From the NCBI GenBank assembly GCA_964019695.1, contig OZ026516.1, forward strand, positions 78,881,018 to 78,945,017: a DNA stretch of 64,000 bases, read 5' to 3'. The notes beneath the pieces were generated by a model. It saw only the letters and a program-made list of their open reading frames with translations, was not told the origin of the DNA and made no database searches. Origin of the DNA: Loripinus fragilis. Taxonomy: Eukaryota > Mollusca > Bivalvia > Lucinida > Lucinidae. Positions 29,801-41,800 of the stretch are shown one piece after another (position 1 is the first letter of the stretch; each line of letters begins with the position of its first letter). Position numbers and translations under genes: made by a program.

Positions 29801-32800
29801 AGGACAAGCTAGAACATTGAAATTTCGCTTGTAGAAGGTCTGACATTATACTTTCCATTAAGCAAACAACAAAGGGGCTGATCAGACTGTGCGTATGCAC
29901 AGGCTGGTCTGCGCCTTTGTTGTTCGCCAACCACTAGAAGACAGGTTTTCTCGCGTCAAGGCCCAAGTGGAAGAATACAAAGAGTTGAGCACTTATACCA
30001 GTATCTATTGCCATCTGTGATTAGAAACAAGAAGCCAAGTAGACCAAACAAGTAGCTGTGATTGTTCCATCTTGTCTTGTCTAAGAGGAACAGGTACCAA
30101 TATAAGATGACATACAGCAGACAGCTCAATCTGTAGAACAGCCCCAACATTATACCAACTTCTCCTGAAGAAGATAAAGCTCATGAAAAGTTGTCAGCAG
30201 TGGGACTATCATGCAGCTCTTATGATTTGTAAGACAAAAGCGCTTAAAGGTTTGACCCAGATCAGACTGCTCCTTATAGATCAGTCTGGTCAGGGTAGAT
30301 GTCACATCATATTTTTCTGAAAGTGAAAAGTAAATTCAGGTACAGTAAATGTTCTATATCAAACACTAACTGTTGACTAACTAAAAGACCAAGACAAATA
30401 ATGCAGACCGAGATCAGACTGTTTCTCTAGCACATAACAGTATTCGTTGTTCCACTACTGTCGTGCCAACCAAAAGTCACAGTGACATAATATTTTGTCT
30501 ACAATTGTTAAGTAAAATATTAACTTGTACTCTCCTCTTAAACTAACATGAATCGATAGATCACTTGTGTATTAATCCTATACCGTGGATAAGATTAATA
30601 CAAAAGTGATCCATTGATTATAAGTCCCTGATAATGTAGTAAATAAAACATGACATCACTGTCACTCTTGGCTGGCAGGACAGTAGTAACTGAGTTTCTA
30701 TATGAACAGCTTGATGCAAAATAGCACCACTATATTGTCACTACTTGTCTTTGTTGCGTTGCGAATTGCATAAAAGGACTGTTGGATTTATGCATACAGC
30801 ATCTTGAATACAGTACAATTTTCTGTATGTTTCACAGGTTTAGATAAACAAAAACTTTCGGCGTAAAAATGTAAATATTTTCTTGCCCATCAGTTTTAAC
30901 ACCTGTTTTTTGTGCTCAAAAGTACCATCTCATTGAGATGGTTCTTTTGAGTACCCACAACATATGTTTTTGGTTGAGAAATAAGAAACTAAATTTTCGT
31001 TACGCACTCTTAACTAAAGTCCCTATGTTTTTTTCCTGATATTTCAGACACATTCCTTCACTAGTTGCCCCAGTTACAGGTAAAGGTGATGATGTAGTAG
31101 ATAAACCACTCCCCGTGTACCCAGAAGTCTCAAATATGACAGGGTCCGTACAGGCAAGTTTGAGTAAAATTTAAGGACTTTCAAGGACTTCTCAAGACTA
31201 TCTTACAGTTTACAAGGACTAAAAATTTATGAAAAATCCTGATTTAAGTATTAAAATTCTACTTTGGAAATGATAGACTGCATTACAAATGATATTAGTT
31301 TTAGAAAATTAGTATAAAATTGTGGTGCCTTTATTTGGTGCAGCATAAGCACAATTTTATACTGATTTAGGACTCAAAAGCAGTGTTGAAAGGTAAAATT
31401 CAAGGACTTTTCAAGGCCTTTGAGCCTTTTTCAAGTACTTTTCAAGGCAAATTTTATTTTCAAGGACTTTTCAAGACAGCCCTGTATATTCGAGTACTTT
31501 TCAAGTCTGTGCGAACCCTGTATGATCCCTAGCACCTCCAGTGTCAGATAAGACTAAGATGTGGTTCCATCTCCATATGACCTTAGCTGTTGGTGGTATG
31601 TTCAACAAAACTCACTTACTGGCCAAAGCATGAGCACTGAAATGCTTCCCTATTGTTTTTACCTCAAATAGCGCTACATACACATTATTATAATAGTAAC
31701 TTGATCTGGCGTACTGTATCCTGTCGAGTGGATGAGGTCATACCATCGGATCACCCGAGATGTGAAGCATAGAGGGTGATCTAATGATATGGCCTCATCC
31801 ACCAGACGTGATACTGTAGGCCAGATCAAGTTACTTTTATAATAATATGTTATACACATAATTAGATAGAGCCTAGCAGCCTTACCTATACACATGATAA
31901 GATAGAGCCTAGCAGCCCTACCTATACACATGATTAGATAGAGCCTAGCAGCCTTACCTATACACATGATTAGATAGAGCATAGTAGCCTTACCTATACA
32001 CATGATTAGACAGAGCCTAGCAGCCTTACCTATACACATGATTAGATAAAGCCTAGCAGTCTTACCTATACACATGATTAGATAGAGCCTAGCAGCCTTA
32101 CCTATACACATGATTAGATAGAGCCTAGCAGCCTTACCTATACACATGGTTAGATATAGCCTAGTAGCCTTACCTATACACATGGCTAGATAGAGCCTAG
32201 CAGCCTTACCAATACACATGATTAGATAGAGCCTAGCAGCCTTACCTATACACATGATTAGATAGAGCCTAGCAGCCTTACCTATACACGATTAGATAGA
32301 GCCTAGTAGCCTTACCTATGCACATGATTAGATAGAGCCTAGCAGCCTTACCTATACACATGATAAGATAGAGCCTAGCAGCCTTACCTATACACATGAT
32401 TAGAGCCGAGCAGCCTTACCTTTACACATGATTAGATAGAGCCTAGCAATCTTACCTATACATGTGATTAGATAGAGCCTACAGGGCTCGAAAAAAAATT
32501 TTGGACCTACTCGTCCTGTGGGGCAAGTGGTCTAAATTTTTCACTCGTCCTTACTCCAGTTGAACTCGTCCTTAAGTCTGGTATTTTAAAAGAGACAAAA
32601 CACATAATTCATTAACTTATTTACAATTAGTTTGACATCAACTGACAAGTAATATATGTCAAAACAAATAAAACTGTGGTTTACACTATAGGGATCCTAC
32701 TATATAGTTAATTTTCTTCAATGAAAAGCTGGATACATCATTCAGGACATTTTTTTAAAAATATTTTCCAACAAGAATATAACTCTTAACTAAATATAGC

Positions 32801-35800
32801 AAGAAGTGAGCAAAGCTCACATACCCCCGGCGGTAGCCATCAGAGGTTGTAACACTTTCAGAGAAAAGACAAAATTGTCAAAGATTTCATAATCCTAAAT
32901 CAAGTAGTTTCTGAGAAAACTTTGATGAAAAATTGTCCATATGTGTTATATAAGAGTGACAGAAGGAAAAATAGAAAATTTGAAAAAAGAAGGCAAAATG
33001 AGGATTAGCACCTTAGTTTTCATTTACACACTACACTTCTCCTACCTGAAAGTACACAAATAATTTCATAATCCTAAATCAAGTAGTTGCTGAGAAAACT
33101 CTGACAAAAACGTCCATATGTGTTATATAGGAGTGACAGAAGGAAAAATTGAAAAAGAAGCCTACATGAGCTTTAGCATCTTTATTTTCATTTACACAAT
33201 ACACTTAGCCTACTTGAAGGTGTACACTAAATTTGAAAACACTGGCTCCAATAGGAGCCGAGAGATCTGCGACAGAAATTTTCATTGGAGAGAAAGAAAA
33301 GTTAATAAATAAAGGGACTGATAAGCAATATGTGGCTGTTCTTTTGCTACACAATACAACTAATCACTATCAAGCTTTGTACCAAATTTCAGAATCCTAA
33401 CTCAAGTAGTTGCTGTGAAATCTTTGACAGAAAAAATGTCTATATGTATTATATAAGAGTGAAAGAAGGAAAAAAATGAAAATTTGAAAAAAGAAGGCAA
33501 AATGAGGATTAGCATCTTAATTTCCATTTACACAGTACACTTTGCCTTCCTGAAGGTGTACACAAAATTTGAAAACAATGGCTCCAATAGGAGCTGAGAA
33601 ATCTGTGACAGAAATTTCCATTGGAGAGAAAGAAAAATGAACAAATAAAAGGACTGATAAGCAATATGTGGCTTTTCTTTTCTTACACAATACAACACAT
33701 TACTATCAAGCTTTGTACCAAATTTCAGAGTCCTAACTCAAGTGGTTGCTGAGAAATCTTTGACAGAAAAAATGTCCATATGTATTATATAAGAGAGAAA
33801 GAAGGAAAAAATGAAAATTTGAAAAAAGAAGGCAAAATGAGGATTAGCATCTTAATTTCCTTTTACACAGTACACTTTGCCATCCTGAAGATGTAAACAA
33901 AATTTGAAAACACTGGCTCCAATAGGAGCTGAGAAATCTGTGACAGAAATTTCCATTGGAGAGAAAGAAAAATGAACAAATAAAGGGACTGATAAGCAAT
34001 ATGTGGCTGTTCTTTTGTTACACAATACAACTCATCACTATCAAGCTTGTACCGAATTTCAGAATCCTAACCCAAGTAGTTGCTGAGAAATCTTTGACGA
34101 AAAAAAAAGTTTATAGACAAACAAACAAACAGACAAACAAACAAACAAACATAATTACAGAAAAGGCAAAAACTATATACCCCCTATATACTTCGTACCG
34201 GGGGTATAAAGATATCATGGATGAACCTATTTTATATTGTTACACATGTGATATTGCACGGATTCATCAAAAAAAAATCAAATATCATCTTAATCTAGGA
34301 AAACCTAAATCATGATTTATAGTAATGAAAAATATATCAAATATAAAAACAGAAAATAATCATATAATTTGACGAATTAATAACACCAAATTGTGTTATC
34401 CTTAGGCTAATGTGACAGGGTGTCTTTTTAATCAGTTGGTTTATTGCATGGCTATTTTTACCAACGAAACAAGTGAAGATATTTACTGTCAATACTATTA
34501 TTTATTATATAATGCCTATTCCATGTAATAATATGGTAAATTCCATTGAAAACGCCAATATCAGGGGATCCTGCGGTATCCTGTGGCAGCCTGCAGTATC
34601 CTGCGGTTCTTCAGACTGACCCCCGTTTTCGTATACAGAGATAAAATCTGGAACGTCGGCTTTATACTTTCAAAACCCTTAGGCCAAATTGATTTTCCAA
34701 TGTGTCCCGGTATTTAGTTTAAAGATCAACCAGATTTTACCGGGTTGCATTTACTGCTGACTAGTGTAAACATCCGGTCACATTTTAGTGACATTTTAAA
34801 CCTACCAAACGATCTTTCTTCACTGTGTTTGCGTTCCTTTTGCAGGCTGTAAAACATGCTAGTTAGTCCTTTTTTTTCCTCAAAAATAATTACAAAACCA
34901 AAAAAATCTACTCGTCCAGTCGGGCTAGCAAATGACAATTTCCACTCGCCCTTACCGAACTTCCACTCGTAAATACGAGCGGATGTGTACAATTTTCGAG
35001 CCCTGGCCTAGCAGCCTTACCTATGCTTATGATTAAATAGAGCCTAGTAGCCTTACCTATACAAATGATTAGATAGAGCCTAGCAGCCTTACCTATACAC
35101 ATGATTAGATAGAGCCTAGCAGCCTTATCTATACACATGATTAGATAGAGCCTAGCAGCCTTACCTATACACATGATTCAATAGAGCCTAGCAGCCTTAC
35201 CTATACACATGATTAGATATAGCCTAGCAGCCTTACCTATACACATGATTCAATAGAGCCTAGCAGCCTTACCTATACACATGATTAGATATAGCCTAGC
35301 AGCCTTACCTATACACATGATTAGAAAGACAACATACATCCACTCTAGGGGCAGTGGTGTCAGGAAAGTGAAGAAAGGAAATCTACACTCCTCCTTATCT
35401 CCAAACAGCTCCACAAGATCACCCCAGCCCCTCTCTTGCCATATGTCCATTAACATCAAGAAACCTAAAAAATACAGAATGTACCGTTTGTCCAAAACCA
35501 TATGCATGTGCATCATGGCTCCTTAACCCTTTACTCAAAACACTATTTTTAGATCATGGCCATGTATTTTCAATTTTTAGACAACATTGAAAAATTCAAG
35601 AGAAAAATAAGCTAAGTTTTGAATACTTTTGAAAATATTATGGAAAATGGAGCATTTGCTCATAAAGAGCAAACTCCATTTTCCATAATATTTTCAATAT
35701 ACATGTATTTCAAAGGCGTCAAATGCCTTATAATGGAGTAAATGGTTAAACAAGACCAAAAGTTTGAACAGGATGATATATGGTCCTTGTCGCGAGAAAA

Positions 35801-38800
35801 CCTGTCTTCGGGGTTTCCGACAAAGTGAGTTTCAAACCACTCTCCTCAGCTACAGAGACTAGCTAGAAAATTGAAATTTCACCTGTAGCAAGTTTACATA
35901 TGATACGTTTCAAAAAGCAAATAACTAAGGCACTGATTAGACTGCGCAGATGGGCAGGCTGGTCTGCGCCTGTGTTGTTCGCAAACCCCCGAAGACAGGT
36001 TTTCTCGCGTCGAGGCCCATTTATGATAAGCTGATTAATATTTGAGACATTTAACAGACTGATGCATGAATGGCTAAGCTAAAAGCAGTACTTCCCACCA
36101 ACTTCGAGATGTGACTAGAAAGTGCAGTGTGCAACTTTTTCAAATTGTATAGGCCAGATTTTTTTATAAGTTGATTTACCGGAATTTCATTTTTAGAGCT
36201 TTTTTTTTAATATCTCTAGAAAAAAACAGTAAAACAATTGAGGTAAACCAACAGTCTGTATTAAATCTTTATATATTTCACCATTTTCCTAAAAAATTGG
36301 ACAGGACAATCACTTTTAACAGTGTCACTTTCAAAAATACACAGACAGAACCTCAAAAATATATTATTTTTTTAACAAAACAAATAATATTTAGAGTCGG
36401 TGGATAAAATGAAAAAAAAATTTTGAAATATTTTTTTTTTTCTACTTGCTGGAAAATTACAGTAGGAAGGTTTGTAAATCAACAAATAAAAAAAATTCTG
36501 GCCATACCCTCCTTTAAAAACAGTGTACATCCAGATCAGCTGGCCTCTGATAAAGGTAAGCAAAGGACCATAAATGCTGGATTATTAGGTATGTTGTTTT
36601 GACAAGATTATTAAAGACTCCTAGTGTACAGGAAAACTTACCCCACCCTCTTATTGCCAAAGTTTTTGACCAATCATTATTACTTAAGAAATTTAAGTAG
36701 AGTGTCAAATCGGGACTGTTCTGAGCAAAATTGTGTGTTTGAGTTTCTGCTCCATGTCCCAGTCAACAAAATTTCAGGTTATGACATTTTGTGGGTTGAG
36801 CCATTACTAAGCAGAAGATTTTTCACAGATCACACAAGAAAATGAACAATCTAGGCCTTGAGCTGGCTATAGACCTCCCTCCCCCCTGGGGGAATTTTGT
36901 ACACTATGATTTTCTGAAACTACATTATATAAGACACAAAAGAAAAGATGTTAGCCCTCTAAGAGTGGCAGCGTTAACGTGTAACATCACGTTATATACG
37001 TTACCCCCCAAAATAGCATTAAACGTCCCTGATAATGTCTCAACCCTGACATGTTCGTACATATTTGCATGTTGACATAGGTTTATGAACTTCTTATAAC
37101 ACAGTTACATATTTTTAGTATTAATTTTATAAATGTATTAAGTTATTACCATTGTATACGTTACTTAGTGTTTCCTGCGTTATTTCCGAATATCATTATG
37201 GTATTTATTGACTATACGTGCATTACATCTGTCACCGAATATAGTAAATCTATAAGGCTGTTACTTAGATGATTTAAAGTTCTTTATTATCGTCGCTTAC
37301 ACTATTTTTCAGGTCCATGTTATGTATGTTACCTTCAAAATAGCATTAAACATTTAAGTTAATGTCTCTAACAAGCCCTGTTTATATTTATTTGCATGCT
37401 TGCACAGGTTTATGTACTTCTTTTAACAAGGTTTACCTATTTTAAGTATTCATTTGATAAAAGCATTGAGCTTTAACTGTTATGCGTGTTACCAAATGAT
37501 ACATAAGTTATTCTGAGTATCTGTATAGCAGTTGTTGACTATACATGTATAAAGTCTGTCAGAGAATTTAGAAAATTTATAAGGCTGAAATAAATTGAAG
37601 TTCTATATTAATTTATGGTGACTTAAACTAATAATATAATGTGATCTATCAACCTTCGCTGTTTGCTCACATAAACAGTATAGATATATTGCATTCAAAT
37701 TGGAAGTTCTGAACTACAGTCACTGTGAAACAGCTCAGTTCTGGGCAAGGTATATGGATATGATTCAGATGGTGTTGACACTGATTAGGGCTACAAGGAA
37801 AACAACTTTGAATTGCATGTCATCTCTATCTGTATGCCTTGTTCCCAATGTTCATTGCAAAAGATCACAACAACTAGGCACAATATGTACCTGTGTAACC
37901 GATTACACTCATAAATTTGTCTGATACACATCACAGATGCAAAGAACTTCTGGAATAAAATGGGTTTAGTGTGGGTTTCTGGGAGCTGTACCATGGTCAC
38001 TGTCAACAACCATTGGTTCTTTGCTTGAGAAATGCTTTTGACATAACTATCAGGCAAACAATAAAGAGGTATTATAGGCTTCAGCAACTAGAACTACGCT
38101 TCGTACTACAGATGGAATGGTGTAAACTCATCACATCAGAGCTCAATATATTGAAACAACTCTTCAATGCACTGAAATGAAATATTCAATCTGCTCAGAT
38201 GCAAAGTAGAACGAGTACTAGAGGCAGTTTCAGGCTTCACCTATCCTTTTAGTTCTAGTTTTGAAGACAATGGACTGTACTTTTTGTCTTTTGGTGTGCC
38301 TGCTAAGCCTGGCATAGCTAAGGATCTAAGGCTGATGATATTGGCAGGAAGGTTGTTGCAGACTTCATTGACTCACTTTTAGTTTAAAAAATCTGTCTTT
38401 CACAACCCCATAAAATGCTACAAGCTAATAAAGTTTTGATGCTTGTGAGGTCAAGCAAGACGAAATTGTCCAATTTACTAAACGTAAACAGCCAGATGAG
38501 AGTTTAAAGGAGTGTCTTTGGTAAGCATGACCTTCTTTCTATTCGACATAATGTTGACCTTGAGTTGACACTGCCGTTCCTTCTGGGACCTGTACCATGG
38601 TCACTGTCAACTCCTGATAGAATTTCAACCAAAACTGACAAGTCCAAACTTCCGCATGGCTTGCAATCACACAATGAACCAACATTAGATTGGCCATGTA
38701 GTGCTGCATATAACGTTGATGTTAATACAGTAAATACAGAGTATAATAGCTTTTCCTGTCACCTTCATGGATCTGATGGCACCAGTATTCAACCAGGCAC

Positions 38801-41800
38801 TAAAGGCAGGGCACGTTGGTTTTGTCACTTATACATATATATACAATGTATAAGCAGCAGTCTATAAAGTCTTACAAACATTCTCACAGAGGATAGCCTG
38901 GGTGTTTTGTTCAACAATGGTGTTTGCAAGAAAAGGTGCACCTTCTCAATGTCAACAACATTGGCCAGAATATGGAAGAAGAGATCTACAGTAATACACT
39001 GTTTAACAGATTGTGACACTACCAATGTGCCAATGTGTTAGTACCACGGAAAGGTTATTCCTATCAAACTGATAGAGAATCCCTCCCCCATCAACAACAT
39101 TCTAAGCAGGGTAGGAAAACAAATAAAGAATTGCTCAAGGCACTCATCAGTGATATGAAGCCCTAACATGTGCTATTTATGTAATTGTGAATAAGCTGCA
39201 GTACGACATGTTTCTGAAAAAAGTACCAAAGCCATACATATAAACTGACTATTTCAAATGGCATGAACATGATCTTACCTCCCCCTGCTTTTCTGTCCTT
39301 AAGATGTACATACAATGATTAAACTATCAAGTCTTTCCCATGAAAACAAGTGAGGCTTTCCAGATATAGACAAAATGTGTGGAAAATAAATGGGAAGGAA
39401 ATCGAGTACCTCAACTTGATTGTACCCTAACAAAAGAGCCACAGAATTATATTTCACATTTTGTGTGATAAGGGGTTACCATGTTCAAATCTCAACAACC
39501 CGAACCTTATAAAAGATAGAAACATAATATTTGCAGTTTTCAAAAGGTACACGAGTTAGTAAGCATATTCACATTAAATAAATATCAAACTATATTAGTT
39601 TCATAAATCATTTATATAGGAATAATAAAAAAACGTAACATATGTAACACTTTGGGGTGCATATTTGTTTTCTAAGGTCCATATCTGTGATGCAAAAATA
39701 GCTTACTTAGGTGATGTAGCCAATTTGGAAATCTTACCTTATGGTTTGCACTTTTCAGAAGTCTTGTCATTTACTAAAATTATCAAAGATGTTGATGGGT
39801 AATATATATAATTGGCTGTTACAAGGTAATGGTGCCATTACCAGAGTGCTAGCATATTGAAAAATCCTTGCAAGATAAATCTGAGAGAGGATTAATAAGT
39901 TGTATAGGAAAATTCTTTAAAAAACCCTGGATAATATATGAAGATTTGCTCTATAACTTCTACCTGATGGGTTTTCTCTGATCTTTTAAGTTGTTACTCG
40001 CACATTGCACTGAATGTTACAAACGTTCCATGAGTATTATGTCAACTATATTTGATGTCTCTATAAAAGAAAAGAGGGTTTATGGTAGTTTATGTTTTGA
40101 GTTACTTCCTCAGCAAATGAGCCAGAGTAAAAAGAAGTACACGGACCTGTGCCAGCATGCAAATAAGTTAAAGCAGGTCGTGTTGGAGACCATATCTTGA
40201 ATGTTTAATGGTATTTAGAGAGTAACGTATGTAACCTGGGCTGTAAATAGTGTTAGACACCATAATAAGGAACTTTAATTCATTTGAATAGCAGCTTTAT
40301 AGATTTACTATATTCACTGACGGATGTAATACATGTATAGTCAATAACTGCCATACTGATACTTGGAAATAACATATGAAACACTAAGTAACATATGCAA
40401 AGGCAAAAACTCAAGATATTTATAAAATAAATGCTAAAATTATGTAACTGTGCTATAAAAAGTTCTTAAACCTGTGCCAGACTTCCAAAAAGTGTGAATA
40501 TGTCATGTTGGAGACATTATCAGGAAAATTTAATGTTATTTTGCCGGTAACATACATAACATGATGTTACCCGCTAACGCTGCCACTCTCAGAGGGCTAA
40601 CATATTTCATTTTGTGGCTTATATAATGTTGTAATTTGAAATCATAGTGCACGAAATTCCCCCTGGGGGGAAGTGGTGTCTATAGCCAACTCGAGGCCTG
40701 GAGAATTACATTTTACATTTTTCTGTGAAATGGGGGTACCATGTTCAACATCTAATAAATCAAAAAGTATATAAGATAGAAACGTAATGTTTGCAGTTTT
40801 GAAAAGGTAAAGAAAAAATCTTTAATATGATACCAAATTAATGAACATAAACTGGTTTCAATAAAATTTAAGACAAACTATATTAGATGCATTTATCATT
40901 TAAAAGGGGGTTCAATGAAAAAATGTAACATATACTACATTGGGGTGACTATATTTGTTTTCAAATGTCATTATATGTGGCCCAGTAATGGCTTATTTAG
41001 AAAATATAACCATTTGGAAATCTTACCTTATCTTTTGCACTTTTATGAAGTCTTAAAAAGAATTTTGATTATTAAATATTTTGTAGGGTAATGCATGTAA
41101 CAGGCTGTTACAGCTTAACGCTGCCATTGTCAGAGGGCTAACATGTTGCAAAATCCTTGCAAGACATTGGGCTTCAAGAAAAATATGGTCTACAAAATTC
41201 CCCCTAGGGGGGGAGGTAAACCATATCCAGCCAGTGGCCTAATTTTGATAGAATGCCATGCATGGATACTTTGTAAAAAAATTAGTTGGTACAATAGTAT
41301 TTGAGAAAAGATTTTAAAATTTTTCCTAAATATACTGGAAAAATTAACTTTTACCCAAGTGGCCATGTTTTGGACAGATCAGAGGGTCACAAAGGACCAT
41401 TTGTATAAGACTTTTGTTATAAATCAGTCAATTAGCTTTTTTGACAAGAGTGTGTTTTACATTTTCACTATTAATGTGAAGGTTATGAGCTAAGAAGGTG
41501 TATGGATTATAAGCTCAGACAGTCTGTGGAGTATGAGCTAAGAAAGCCTGTGGGGTATAACCTAAGACTGTCTGTTGTGTATAACCTAAGACTTCTGTGG
41601 GGTATAACCTAAGACTGTCTGTGGGGTATAAGCTCAGACTGTCTGTCTCAGTGGAAGAGTGCTTGACTCGAGACCAAAGGGTTCGAGCCTCATCGTCGTC
41701 ACTGCGTTGTGGTCCTTGAGCAAGACACATTTATCCTAGCTGAGTACTGGTTCAACCCAGGAAGCACTGTCCCTATATAACTGAAAGATTGTTGATGGGA

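Noticed and set aside
29956..30150. Small standalone membrane protein starting at [10 protein letters not shown]
   Set aside because: It is GGCX exon 3; the frame's tail past YW is intron.
31674..32255. 193-codon frame of [12 protein letters not shown] repeats as a secreted or membrane repeat protein
   Set aside because: It is the 36-bp minisatellite copied from the GGCX exon 2 end and lies in intron 2.
31850..32481. CRISPR-like array (regular 36-bp repeats)
   Set aside because: No unique spacers between units, the unit is continuous, and the DNA is eukaryotic intron.
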